Of a stretch of 64,000 nt of DNA, positions 1-11,985 are shown piece by piece (the first letter of the stretch is position 1; each line of letters begins with the position of its first letter). The notes under the pieces were generated by a model. The model did not search any database. It was given only the letters and a program-made list of their open reading frames with translations, and was not told the origin of the DNA. This DNA is from Cannabis sativa (Eukaryota; Streptophyta; Magnoliopsida; Rosales; Cannabaceae). A program made the position numbers and the translations under genes. The stretch lies in NCBI RefSeq assembly GCF_029168945.1, contig NC_083610.1, positions 72,407,580-72,471,579 on the forward strand. The letters run 5' to 3'.

Positions 1-112
1 GCACCGTCTTTGCGTCTTCTTCCGTGAATGTGATGGGTTGATCCATCAGCCGGGGCCTTTGAGCTGGGAGTTGAGTAACCTCCCAAACCTCGTTATGCTT
101 TACGGCCCCAGC
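1..112 (-). pseudogene. Tat/Ogre-like gypsy gag-protease remnant
   Basis: Read on the minus strand, one frame stays open across the piece and contains QPITFTEEDAKTV. This resembles the conserved segment just before the protease of Tat/Ogre-type Ty3/gypsy polyproteins; a similar segment, ELITFKELDSYHVSYPHND, is present at about 57700-57780 in element C. The piece is cut on the left by the window edge and on the right by a copia LTR. It belongs to a different element from the Athila-like gag found on the far side of that copia element, which points to a rearrangement. Assignment rests on about 35 residues. Confidence 0.5.
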
Positions 113-2008
113 TGTTGGGTTTTATGCCCTAAATAAAACTCATTTCAATATAATCAGATTTACTTATTAATATAGATCAGAAATAACATTTAATGTTGCA
201 TGGTTCACATGATTTATTTCATGATTATATGTACATAATGTATAAATTCATCTGAAACCCTTTTCACATACTTGATCCTATTTATTGTGCTGTCAACACA
301 TTGGAAAGTAAACATGACTATGTGAATAAAGTTTCCTAGATTTATCAGACACAGGGTTTTACTGATATGATAATCTACAACAAGAGTTTACTTGCATTTT
401 GAGAAGTGCTATGTTCTTTCCAGAGCATTGGTTAAAGTAAAGCTCAGGTTGGATGCATGGAGTATGCATCGGAAGGGACCGATATTGAACTTTGACTTAG
501 ATTTATTAAACTTACCGTAATATCTATTCAAGTCAATATCGCCTAGTTGATCCTAGATCAAATGAACTTAATCCTGATATGATTAGGCTCAATCTTGAAA
601 GGCTATTCGTGTTCTTTGATTTGTTAGTTAAGCCTACTTTTAGGTCAGGGTGATACGTACATTTTGGGAACACGGTAGTGCAATTGAGTGGGAGCGCTAG
701 CATAAACATGGAATCTATAGCTTCTATCTGGCGAATAGTAAGCAAAGGATGATCTCCTTCGAGCTTGACCAAACAAACATAAATGGTGGAGTACTCATTT
801 CACATAAGCTGAAATATCATTTATACGGGGTCAAGTGTTTTAAGGAATAAATACATTGGAGGGTGTAACGGTAATTTAATCCCTTTACAGTGTAGATCAT
901 TCATATAGAGGATCATTGATCACATTAGGATTATAACAATGGATAACTAATGATGTGTCTATATGGTGGAACATATAGAGCATTCTATATACTGAGAGTG
1001 CAATTCTAAGTTCTATGCGTGGATTCAACGAAGAATTAATAAGTTAGTGAATTTTAGTGCTAAATTCTTGATCTACTTATTGGAAGCTCGGTTATATAGA
1101 CCCATGGTCCCCCCACTAGTTGAGATAATATTGCTTGTAAGACTCATATAATTTGTTTTGATTAATCAATTATAATTCTCAAATTAGACTATGTCTATTT
1201 GTGAATTTTTCACTAAGTAAGGGCGAAATTGTAAAGACAGAGTTTTAGGGGCATATTTGTTAATTATGATACTTTGTATGGTTCAATTAATAAATATGAT
1301 AAATGACAATATTATTTAATAATTATTTATAGTTATTAAATAGTTAGAATTGGCATTTAAATAGTTGAATTAGAAAATTGGCGTTTTTGAGAAAATCATA
1401 TGCAGAAAAGGTAAAACTGCAAAATCACAAAAAGTGAGGCCCAAATCCACTAGTATAGGGCCAGCCACTTTTGTAGGAAATTTAAACTGATATTTTCATT
1501 ATTTTAATGCCAAATAATTCAAACCTAACCCTAGTGGAATGCTATAAATAGATAGTGAAGTCTTCAGGAAAATTACACTTAAATTTTCTACTTTTTCATT
1601 CAGAAAAAACTAAGCCTTCTCTCTCCCTATCTTTGGCCGAACCCACTCTCTCTCTCTTCCTCATTGAGATTTCGAAATTCTTAGTGTATGAGTAGTGCCC
1701 ACACACAGCAAGTGATACCTCAATCATAGTGAGGAAGATCGTGAAGAAAGACTTTCAGCAAGAAGGAGTTTCAGCATCAAAGATTCAGAGAAAGAGATCC
1801 GTGTTCGTATATTGATAATGCTCTGCTACAGAAAGGAATCAAGGGCTAGATATCTGAACGAAAGGAGTCATTATATTCCGCTGCACCCAATGTAAGGTTT
1901 CCTAAACTTTATATGTGTTTATTTCATCGTTTTAGAAAGTTCATATTTAGGGTGTTAATCAACATACTTGTGAGTAGATCTAAGATCCTGGTAAAATAAT
2001 TTCCAACA
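113..2008 (+). repeat. copia element J, 5' LTR (complete)
   Basis: Starts TGTTGGGTTTTATGCCC and ends TTTCCAACA, 1896 bp, and is followed at once by a primer binding site, so it is a 5' LTR in plus orientation. It matches the LTRs of D (58281-60199), E and solo LTR H along its length. A TATAAATA box lies at 1543-1550. Its first ~1.46 kb also matches, inverted, the piece at 5472-6419. The left flank (CCAGC) has no matching duplication at the other end of the structure. Confidence 0.9.
1543..1550 (+). promoter_or_regulatory. TATA box of copia LTR J
   Basis: TATAAATA, about 465 bases before the LTR end. The same box sits at the matching place in D (59748-59755) and E (37334-37341), so it is the likely core promoter that divides U3 from R. 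Function is inferred from position and conservation. Confidence 0.6.
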
Positions 2009-2010
2009 AC

Positions 2011-2028
2011 TGGCCTCAGAGCCATGGT
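2011..2028 (+). other. Primer binding site of copia J
   Basis: TGGCCTCAGAGCCATGGT begins two bases after the LTR end. It is close to the TGGTATCAGAGC-type site complementary to initiator Met tRNA used by most plant copia elements. The same sequence follows the LTR in D and E. Confidence 0.8.
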
Positions 2029-3867
2029 AATTGATTTACTTGCAAGAAATTTGGACTTTAAAACGATTGTTTGTTTGTTTTTGGATGGTATCATGTTGTA
2101 TTGAGTGTTATTTGATGATTGATTGATGTTTGTGAATTTTCGTGAAAAATAATTGCGATTCTGTTTCTAGAATTATTTTTCTTGGATAGTTTGGAAAAAA
2201 TTAAGCAAGTTACTTTTTTACAGAACTCAATTTCAATTTAATTTTAGTTAGTTATGATTTTTTGAAGATTCGAAAAAATTGGAGCTGTGCTGAAATTTTC
2301 CTGCGATCGCGAAAACTGTCCGTACAGCTCACAATTTTTTCGTTTTTCTTCATTTTTTCATGCTTTTTCATGGAATTAACTTCCGATTTTTTGTATAGTT
2401 CTATATTTATACTATTACTATTCCTAATTCAATTCTAATTATCATTTTGAATTAATTTAATATTTTTTAAATTTAATTCAAGATATTAGTGTAATTTAAA
2501 TTTGAAAATAGTTAGTATCTATCTTTTTGCTTAATTATCTATCTTATTTTTAAATTTGATTATATCTTATCTTATTTTTAAATTTAAGGTCAGATTTTAA
2601 ATTTTTTAAATTAAATCTTTTTTTTAAATAATTTGACCTTATTTAAATTTAAAATAAGATAACTATAATCATGTAATTTTAAATAGATATAAGATATTTT
2701 ACTAACTTTTAAATTTTGTTATTTTATTTATTTAAATTACATTTAAAATCTGAAAAAGATATTCATTTATCTTTTCTAATTTTTTATTTAATTTTTATTT
2801 ATAAAATAACATTTAAATTTTAAAAGTAGTTAGCAAATTTTGAAATGATATTTAGGTTGGTTGAAACCTAATTTTTCAAAATTGTAGGTTTAATTTTAAA
2901 TTTAAATTTTTTTAAAAATTTTTGAAATTTTTTTTATTTTATTTTAATTTTTCAAAAATAAATATTTTATTTATTTAATTAATTATTTCGAAATTAATTA
3001 TTTAATTTAAAATTAAATAAATCCTACATCCAACTATCCAGCTAACCTTGTTGCAGGAGTATGTGTTTTAGCTTGTTTGTAAGTTTTCAAAACCTATTAT
3101 TACTTGATTGCACATATCCATGGTTACCTTTTGCCAAATCTATTGATCTGATGGCTCCCTTGGTCAAGATCATAATTTATAACAGGTATATTTACAAACT
3201 TATTTCATCTGTGTATGACCTAGCAACATGATAGGACCCATCCAAAGTGTGCCTGTGTGAGCCTATGTGTTTAATTTTATTATAGATGCATATAGGTTGT
3301 TGTTGCTAAAATAAATTATCATAGTTCTTGATAGAATTTATTTAGGCCCATTTAGTTTTTGGGCCTATTCAATTAAGAACAGTTGTTCTTATTAAGGTTA
3401 AATTCCTCTCGTTTGGACCTTGTGTGAGAGTTGGGAGCCATAGTAGTGGGTACGACATACTGAACCCAGCACCCCCTCACATGAACCACCCCAATTGTGA
3501 AGGCCCATTTGCCTGATTTGAATAACTGTACTAGGTTAATTAAACTAGTTTAACCTAATAAAATTGATTAGCAACATAATTAATTTCATTTATTTTGAAA
3601 TTAATTTAAGAAAATTATAGTTTAAAGAATTTTTTATTCTAAGCTAAACTATATGTATTTTCTTGTATTTAATTAAATATAGAATTATAACCATCTAGAT
3701 TCTTTCTGAAGCTTAATTTAAATTTTTCATTAAATATTCCTATTTAAGTTGATATTTAGTTATCTACAACTAACCAACATAAATCTGAATATCTTTTGGA
3801 TTTAAAATTTCAAAATTAAGTTGAGGAATTTTAGGCATTGGTTATTAAGATGCTTTAGATATTTTTT

Positions 3868-3952
3868 AAGTTAATATCTTTTCGAATATTAACTTAAAAT
3901 GGAATATTTTATATATTTTTTAGGTTAATATCTTTTCGAATATTAACTTAAA
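3868..3952 (+). repeat. Duplicated hairpin motif in copia leader
   Basis: The inverted repeat GTTAATAT...ATATTAAC with a TTTTCGA loop occurs at 3870 and again at 3924 (54-base spacing). The same pair, with the same spacing, is in D at 62080 and 62134, and a less perfect pair is in E near 34780-34860. Conservation across three copies suggests the duplication is ancestral to the family. Confidence 0.6.
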
Positions 3953-4430
3953 ATGGAATATTTTTGAATTAAGTGGTTACAACTTAATTTTTGATATTTA
4001 ATTAAATTTAAATTTGAAAATATTTAAGTTCTAGATTTTTTTAATACAACTTAAATTAGATATTTTTTCAAATTTTGTGGAAAAGATACTTATTCAAATA
4101 AGATATTTTTTAGATAGTTATTTCTAGACTACTTATTATTTCTAATATTTAAAAGGAAAATATTATACATTGTGAAATTAATTATTTATATAATTAATTT
4201 TGGTACAATTTATTTTAAGTATATCTTTCCTAGTATTAAACTAGAGATTAATAATTAAGCCTTCTCTACACTTAATTATTTATTTCTTGAATTTAATTAA
4301 CTTGAAAATTAAATATCTAAGTTGATTCTCATCATCATACTTAAATATTTCTTTTTCATGACACTTAATTAAATAGAAAATTATTTTAGTTGAAATTTAT
4401 TTTTTCAACTAAATTTAAATAATTTTCAAA

Positions 4431-4776
4431 ATATATTTTTCTTTATTTTATTAATCAAATTTCGAAATTGCATTTCTTAAATGCTGGAATTTCGAATTTT
4501 ATTTGAAAAATAGATTAAAGTTGTAAATTATTTATTTTAATTTTGGACCAACTTAAATCAATGATTTTTTCATTTAATGATTAATTAAAATAAATGAAGT
4601 AAAATATATTTTTCTTTATTTTATTAATCAAATTTCGAAATTGCATTTCTTAAATGCTGGAATTTCGAATTTTATTTGAAAAATAGATTAAAGTTGTAAA
4701 TTATTTATTTTAATTTTGGACCAACTTAAATCAATAATTTTTTCATTTAATGATTAATTAAAATAAATTGAATTAA
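4431..4776 (+). repeat. 173-bp tandem duplication in J leader
   Basis: Two nearly identical units (4431-4603 and 4604-4776) begin with ATATATTTTTCTTTATT and contain the same TTTCGAAATTGCATTTC block. D and E carry this block once, so the duplication is private to J. Confidence 0.8.
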
Positions 4777-5420
4777 AGTATATTATTAGAAATTGAATTA
4801 ATTAGTCAAAGGAAAATCTAGATAGATGATATTTTTGCTTGAAGTATTTTTCTAGTGTATTTAATTAAATAGAAAATTAATATTTAAGTTGATTTTCATC
4901 ATCATACTTAAATATTTGAAATTTTTCTTATATATTTAATTAAATAGGAAAATTATTTTTTTTGTTGTAAATTAATTTTATTAATTAATTTTGGGCCAAC
5001 ATTAAATTAGAATAATTTTTCCAGGATTATTTTTTTATTTTAACATGCATTTTCGAAAATTGTGTCCTAGAATACTTTAATTTTTCGAAATGCAATATAT
5101 ATTTATAGAAAATTAAATTTGAGTTGTAAATTAATTTAAATTAATTTTGTAACAACTTAAATTGAATATTTTTCTAAATATTTATTGGAAATTATTACTA
5201 AGATGGAAATAATTCATGTTATTTTCATATCCATCTAAGTAAAATTTATAAATATTAAATTAAAATTTATATTTAGAATTTTTCATTCTAAATTGGAAAT
5301 TTTAAATAAATATATATTTAAAATAAATAAATTAAATAAAGAGAATCAAAGAAAATACAACTCACTTTAAATAATGAGCTTGATTATTATTAAGATATTC
5401 GATCTCCATTGTTGGTCTTA

Positions 5421-5471
5421 CAAAAGTTAAATGTTTTCAATATAACCTCGAGACGCTAGACTTCGTCAGTT
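5421..5471. other. Unassigned junction between J leader and inverted LTR
   Basis: About 50 bases that match neither the leader of D or E nor the LTR. They sit where a plus-orientation leader changes to a minus-orientation LTR. The piece could be filler DNA from end-joining or a scrap of another repeat. Confidence 0.4.
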
Positions 5472-6419
5472 TTCCTGAAGCCTTCACTATCTATTTATAG
5501 CATTCCACTAGGGTTAGGTTTGAATTATTTGGCATTAAAATAATGAAAATATCAGTTTAAATTCCCTACAAAAGTGGCCGGCCCTATACAAGTGGATTTG
5601 GGCCTCACTTTTTGTAATTTTGCAGTTTTATCTTTTCTGCATCTGATTTTCTCAAAAACGCCAATTTTCTAATTCAACCATTTAAATGCCAATTCTAACT
5701 ATTTAATAATTATAAATAATTATTAAATAATATTGTCATTTATCATATTTATTAATTGAACCATACAAAGTATCATAATTAACAAATATGCCCCTACAAA
5801 CTCTTTCTTTACAATTTTGCCCTTACTTAGTGAAAAATTCACAAATAGACATAGTCTAATTTGAGAATTATAATTGATTAATCAAAACCAATTATATGAG
5901 TCTTATAAGCAATATTATCTCAACTAGTGCGGGGATCATGGGTCTATATAACCGAGCTTCCAATAAGTAGATCAAGAATTTATAACCTAAATTCACTGAC
6001 TTATTAATTCTTCGTTGAATCCACGCATAGAACTTAGAATTGCACTCTAAGTATATAGAATGCTCTATATGTTCCATGCATCCCACCTGAGCTTTACTTT
6101 AACCAATGCTCTGGAAAGAACGTAGCATTTCTCCAAATGCAAGTAAACTCTGTTGTAGATTATCATATCAGTAAAACCCTGTGTCTGATAAATCTAGGAA
6201 ACTTTATTCACATAGTCATGTTTACTTTCCAATGTGTTGACAGCACAATAAATAGGATCAGGTATGTGAAAAGGGTTTCAGATGAATTTATACATTGTGT
6301 ACATATAATCATGAAATAAATCATGTGACCATGCAACATTAAATGTTATTTCTGATCTATATTAATAAATAAATCTGATTATATTGAAATGAGTTTTATT
6401 TAGGGCATAAAACCCAACA
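5472..6419 (-). repeat. copia LTR, inverted and truncated
   Basis: Reverse complement of the first ~1.46 kb of the J LTR, ending AAACCCAACA. The last ~440 bases of the LTR (R/U5 side) are missing, and there is an internal deletion of about 500 bp relative to 113-2008, at a point where both copies read close to ATGG (short microhomology). By eye identity to the J LTR is very high, so both probably come from one element or two very close copies. The right flank is Athila-like gag. Confidence 0.85.
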
Positions 6420-6730
6420 GATTCGTTGTAAAGTTGACAAAAATTATTAATCTCCCCTCACAGCTTGGTAGCTTTAGCTAGAGGAAAGAACATTGATTAG
6501 AATTTCATTGCCATGTGGGTAGCTCGCTCCTTCAGCGAGAATGGGAATAGTCTCAGGCGAATGGCATCATCACTAACTCCATTCACCTTGAATATTTGAC
6601 ATAACTCCACAAAGTTAGACAAATGCAGATTTGGATCTTCTGAGGGAAGTCCACCAAACTGGACTGAAGATTTTACCATTTGGAGTATGGTTAGCTTTAT
6701 TTCAAAATTGTTAGCCTCTACGACGGGTGG
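6420..6730 (-). pseudogene. Athila-like element A, gag fragment
   Basis: Minus-strand translation matches the gag of element B (52301-53458) around [23 protein letters not shown] and RLRLFPFSL. Gag is the capsid precursor of the particle. This copy carries two stop codons, and a deletion of about 15 codons follows the FSLKERA block. It was split from 17392-17550 by insertion of gypsy element 1 at GGTGG, and it is cut on the left by the copia LTR. Confidence 0.85.
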
Positions 6731-8787
6731 TGTAATGACTGCATTAGTAATTTAGATTGGAAAAGGTAATTAGCACTAATTTCTGAGATTTTTATAATTA
6801 TTTATGAATTTAATTAATTGTGTGCCCCATTATTAGAAATGGGCACTAGAGTTATAATTTCTCAATTCCGGAGATTTTATTAAACTCTAGGAAAATTATT
6901 TGACTTATATGTGAATTATGCAATTTTTACAATTTTTGCTCGGCGACAACGGAAAATGTGATGGATAGCTAGTTTGATCACATGGGTAAGTTTAGAACCT
7001 TACTTCTTAGTGGGATATATTTTGGAGAAAATAAAATATCGAGATTATGCGGGGTTATTGTTTTTGACTATTTTACCCCTAGGTTTTAAATAGGCTTAAG
7101 TTATGTATCAAGGGCATTTTAGTCTTTTCCAAGGGAGTGAGTGGTGGCTGCCTTAGGTGTTGACACCTAGCCTCCACATTCAGCCAAGGTTAATGTGATT
7201 AACCTTAATGTCATCTTAAGAAAATAAAGGAAATAAAAAAAAAAAGATCAAAATGGAAGGAAAACCCTTTCTTTCCCTTCTTTCTCTTCGAACCAGCCAA
7301 GATCAAGGGGATTGATTACTGAACTTTGTTTTTTTAGCAAGGATTAGAGGAGGATTCAATCAAGGTAAACCCTAGATACTCTGTAGCTATGTGTTTCTTA
7401 AGGATTTAATTGGTTTCAAGTAGTGATTTCATGTTTTGGTGGCTGTTAGGGTTAGAAATGCTTAGGGTATAGTTTTTATGTTCAATTTAAGTTGATTCTA
7501 GGTGCTGGTTGCTGGTATGAGTGTATGGTGTTATGATTTCGCAAGTTTGTGCTTTGAAACCTAACCTTTGATCTTTAATTGCATAATTTGATTCAATGAG
7601 TTTTTCTGGGATTTTCTAGTTGGAATATGTTGTATATACCCTGTTTAGGTACTCTGGAAATTTTGGAGGCAATTAGACAAGTTTTGAGCAAATTGGAGAT
7701 TTTTTTAGGGAGGACTGGCAAAAACCGGTTAACCAGTACCTATAAAACCGATTAACCAGTTTTGGCAGGTTCCCCGAGAAACCGGTTTTCTCAATTCTCT
7801 TCCATTTCAGTACCTTAGTTGGGTGTGTCCATGTTTCCTAGGTTAATGTAATCCCTAGAGTGTATAACAGAGCCTTGGGTTGTAGACTCGGGTTTCCCGG
7901 ATTAGGGTTTCGAACATGTGATTTACCCGGTTTCAATATGTGATTAGGGCATCCATCCAGCACGAGACTTTCCGTTCAGGTCGACCAACACACTTGAATC
8001 TGGAAAGGAGGTAAGAACTGTATATAATGTGTGATATGAATATGAAAATGTATGTATAAGTTAATGTGTATGTGTTAATGTATATGCATGATTGTTGTGA
8101 TTCATACCCTACCAAGACTTGTACTGTAGCGTTATAGAGTGCATTGGTAAAGTGTATGATGTTTGAAGAGTACATCACGGTGTTACCAGCACTAGTACGG
8201 GAAGGTACAAGGTGTATGTGGTACAACACTTATAGTACTCAAGGTGTGGTTCATACTTACCTACACTAGTATGATGGTAGTACTGAGTGCATGTGGTACA
8301 TGGTACATGGTCGTATCTTAGTAGAACGTTCTTATTCATTTGTTAAGCCTACTAAATAGGTGTATGGACGCCTAGATACAAGTCCGTATTATATGATATG
8401 TTATATACTTTTCTTACTGAGTCTGTTGACTCACAATTCTGCTTCCATGTGTAGGTAAAGGAAAGGTGAAAGATGAATAGGAGTGAGCCTGAGCTGGGAT
8501 GAGGTTGTACATGTCATGGCGGTGCGACTTAGAGTGTTCGGTCTCGGGACATTTGGGATTATTATTTTGTAGTCGTTATGCGACTTGGTTATGTATTTTG
8601 TGTTTTTTTGTATAAGATTTTAAAATCAGGATCCCAGTGCTTGTAAATGATTTTGTAAAGTTATAAAGTTTAATATTTAGTATAAAAGTTTTTATTTCAC
8701 ACGATTTTTGAGCAAGTTCTTTGATTAGCAAACATAGCAATGTAATTGAAAAATCATTATAGCGTTCCTTAGCATTATGGCATTACA
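6731..8787 (+). repeat. Gypsy 1, 5' LTR
   Basis: TGTAATGACTGC ... GGCATTACA, 2057 bp, in direct orientation with 13544-17391. Near its end, at about 8741-8757, it keeps the uninterrupted sequence AATTGAAAAATCATT, which is the empty site for the Mutator-like element found in the other LTR. Antisense reading frames inside it are not genes. Confidence 0.92.
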
Positions 8788-8790
8788 ATT

Positions 8791-8807
8791 TTGGTATCAA
8801 GCCCGCC
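8791..8807 (+). other. Primer binding site, gypsy 1
   Basis: TTGGTATCAAGCCCGCC starts three bases after the LTR. It is a slightly decayed form of the TTGGTATCAGAGCC site seen in gypsy 2 and fits an initiator Met tRNA primer. Confidence 0.75.
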
Positions 8808-8921
8808 AGGTTTGTCTACCGAAGCTCGCCAAGACATGTATAATCCATAAGAGCGGTATTAAGTTTTATGATCACCATCTAACCTGCCTGGCTTATGGGT
8901 TCGTAGGCTAAGTCCTATTAA

Positions 8922-10152
8922 ATGGATGCCCAGCGAAATACAAGAAGTCAGGGTAATATGGTTGATACCGAAGGCGGTCAGGGAAATCAAATTCTCCAAA
9001 ATCCCCGTGGTCGCGGTCGAGGCCGTGGCAGAATTCAAGGTGGTCATCTTGTAAATCCACCACAAGCTCCTACGGATTGGGAGCAGAGGTTTGCGGAGAT
9101 GCAAGATCGAATCCACCAACAAGAAGAAGAAATTCTAAGATTAAGGCAGCAAGGTACTTCTGTCGTGCCTCCACAATAAGCTCAGGTGGTTGTAGCTCCA
9201 GCGATGCTAGCTGAACAGCCTGTTGCTGGCAACCGTATGGAGCGTCATTATACGAGAGATTCCGTAAGCAAGCACCTCCAATATTTTGGCAGGTTCAGAT
9301 GTGATGAAGGCTGAGCAGTGGCTCACTGTGATTGAGCGAATTTTGAATTTCATGGGGGTGGTTGGAAATGATCGGGTGACCTGCGCCACATTTCAGTTCC
9401 AGGAAGATGCCCTGGTGTGGTGGGAGTTTGTGTCCCTCACGGTAATGACCTGGGAAGAGTTCTGAGAGTTATTCAATGCCAAGTATTATAATGAAGCAGT
9501 CCGCAGTGCTAAGTGGAAAAAATTCATTGAGTTAGTGCAAACAGAGGGTATGTCGGGTACTGATTATACAATAAAATTTGACTGTCTGGCCAAGCTCGTG
9601 TCAGGTATCATGCCAACAGACTTCAATAAGAAAGTAAAATATCTAGCCGGTTTATATATGAAAATTAGACATGATTTGGTGATCACTACTAATGAGGCAA
9701 CATCATATACAGAGATGGTTGAGAAAGCTCTACGAGCTGAGGGTGCGGTAAAGTTTCTCCAGGAGCCCTGTGTGACTCCAAGTGTTGGTGGGACCCCCAG
9801 TCTTCCTACTCCTACTTATGGTAGGGATAGTGGTGATTCCACCACTGATCAGAAGAGAAAAGTTACCTTGGCATCTGGTGGCTCGTGGCAGAGCAAGCTA
9901 TTCTGTGGGAACCAAGGCAGAGGTGGACGCCAGGGTTACTTTTACCCTGAGTGCCCACGTTGTAAGAAACATCATCCCAGAGAGTGCAACTGAAAGACAT
10001 GCTTTCAGTGCGGCATGGTAGGGCATTTCAAGGAAGATTACCCTCAAGCAAATAAAGAAGTGCAGAAGCCAAAGGTAAAGCCTGCACCTGCTCGGGTGTT
10101 TGCCATCACTCAAGTTGATGCTTCAGCCAGTCCTTCTGTGGTGACAGGTTAG
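8922..10152 (+). pseudogene. Gypsy 1 gag (broken)
   Basis: Begins ATG GAT GCC at 8922 with an Arg/Gly-rich segment (RGRGRGR) and a short coiled-coil-like stretch. A TAA at 9177 ends this frame. A capsid core follows in another frame (KAEQWLTVIERILNF near 9307) with a TGA at about 9464, and continues as an open stretch to a TGA at 9991. The nucleocapsid zinc knuckle beyond it reads CFQCGMVGHFKEDY, where relatives have Cys as the last ligand, so it is damaged. Gag would form the particle and bind RNA. At least three stops and one frameshift rule out a working product. Confidence 0.85.
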
Positions 10153-10698
10153 GTTCCTGTTAATAACTCCTTTTATACTGTCTTATTTGATTTGGGAGCT
10201 ACAAACTCATATGTGGCTACACGGGTATTTGATCTTTTGGGTAGGCCTTATGATTTCCTTGAAAGAGGGTTTGGGAACCTAATGCCTAGCGGGGAGTTAG
10301 TTATTTCCAATAGACGTATTAGGTCTATGCCAGTTAAGATTGAAGATAGGGAGTTGAGTGCTGACCTTATAGAGCTAGAATTAATAGAGTTTGACATCAT
10401 ACTTGGGATGGATTTTCTGTCTAAGTATTTGGCCAGTATAGACTGCAAGCGGAAAATAGTGACTTTTCAGCTAGAAGGTGAAGATCCATTTGTTTATGTT
10501 GGATCAGTTCAGGGGTCTCGGATCCCAGTTATTTCAGTACTAAGGGCTAAGGATCTACTACACAGTGGATGTGTAGGATTTTTAGCGGTTGTGATTAACT
10601 CCAGCAGACCAGAAACATTTGGGCCTGAGGTAGTCAGAGTTGTTAAAGACTTTCTCAACGTATTTCCCGAGGAGTTACTGGGATTGCCGCCACAATAA
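10153..10698 (+). pseudogene. Gypsy 1 aspartic protease region
   Basis: Protease cleaves the polyprotein. The active-site segment reads LFDLGATNSY; gypsy 2 has LFDSGATRSY at the same place, so the Ser after the catalytic Asp is lost here. The flap-side motif IILGMDFLSKY is present. The frame is open from about 10154 to the TAA at 10696, which stands where gypsy 2 has a sense codon just before the reverse transcriptase. Confidence 0.85.
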
Positions 10699-11985
10699 GA
10701 AATTGACTTTGTGATTGATTTGGCACCTAGAGCCGAACCTGTTTCTAAAGCTCCGCATAGGATGGCTCCAGCAGAACTCAAGGAGCTTAAGTTACAACTT
10801 CAGGGGATGCTTGATATTGTGTTTAGCCGACCCAGTGTATCGCCCTGGGGAGCTCCAGTTCTGTTTGTGAAAAAGAAAGATGGTTCCCTTGAGATGTGTA
10901 TAGACTATCGGGAACTAAACAAGTTGGCAATTAAGAATAAGTATCTATTACCCAGAATTGACGATTTATTCGATCAACTACAAGGAAAGACGATATTTTC
11001 AAAGATTGATCTGCGATCCGGCCATCATCAGCTCAGAATTCGAGAAGAAGATATACCAAAGATTGTATTTCGAACTAGACATGGGCACTATGAGTTTCTG
11101 GTAATGCCATTCGGATTGACTTATGCTCCTGTGGCCTTTATGGATCTCATGAATAGAGTATTCAAGGACTTCCTCGATAACTGTGTCATAGTGTTTATTG
11201 ATGACATCCTTGTGTACTCTCAGTCAGAAGAGGAGCATGAGCATCATCTTCGAATGGTATTGCAGCGACTCAGGGATCATAAGTTGTATGCAAAGTTCAA
11301 AAAGTGTGAATTTTGGTTGTCCGAGGTATCTTTTTTAGGGCATATTGTCGGGAAGAATGGAATTATGGTTGATCCAAGCAAGATCGAGTCAGTGAAGAAC
11401 TGGCTGAGGCCAAAATCAGTGACAGAAGTTTAAAGTTTCCTCGATTTAGTAGGGTATTACCGACGTTTTGTCGAGGGATTCTCTAAAATCTCTATGCCAC
11501 TGACCGAGTTAACTAAGAAAAATCAGCGATTCGTGTGGTCAGATAAATGTGAAGCAAGTTTTTAGGAGTTGAAGCCAGGTTTGATAACAACTCCGGTGTT
11601 AGCTTTGCCGCCAGATCGAGAAAAGTTCGTTGTTTACTGTGATGCATCCAGACAGGGTTTGGGATGTAAGCTGATGGAAGCTGACAAAGTTATAGCTTGT
11701 GCCTCTCGTCAACTAAAAGACTGTGAACAGTACTACCAAACTCATGACCTAGAGCTTGTTGCCGTAGTTTTTGCTTTAAAGATATGGCGACATTATCTTT
11801 ATGGTGAAAAATGTGAGATTTATACCAATCATAAAAGTCTCAAGTACTTTTTCACCCAAAAAGATTTAAACATGAGGCAGAGAAGGTGGTTGGAACTAGT
11901 TAAGGATTATGACTGTGAGATTCTGTATCACCCCAGGAAAGCCAATGTTGTGGTAGATGCACTGAGTAGAAGAGGTCCCGGGTAG
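10699..11985 (+). pseudogene. Gypsy 1 reverse transcriptase and RNase H
   Basis: The reverse transcriptase copies element RNA into DNA and RNase H removes the RNA. Fingers and palm motifs are clear: [44 protein letters not shown] and the catalytic [13 protein letters not shown] at 11431 and a TAG near 11563 interrupt the connection domain; gypsy 2 reads through both places. RNase H follows ([22 protein letters not shown]), but the site that reads TDHKSL in gypsy 2 is TNHKSL here, losing an acidic catalytic residue. The last stop is the TAG at 11983. Confidence 0.9.

Larger units (their letters stand above)
2029..5420 (+). mobile_element. copia J untranslated leader, truncated before gag
   Basis: About 3.4 kb of very AT-rich DNA with no credible reading frame. 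It aligns throughout with the leader of D (60220-63300) and, inverted, with that of E. It includes a less AT-rich island around 3230-3510, a paired hairpin motif at 3868-3950, and ends with a segment matching D at about 63230-63298. It stops roughly 500 bases before the point where gag would start. J therefore has no coding region left. No other gene is visible in this stretch. Confidence 0.8.

Noticed and set aside
2011..2028. Primer binding sites as tRNA genes
   Set aside because: Only the stretch matching a tRNA 3' end is present; no cloverleaf or internal promoter boxes surround any of them.
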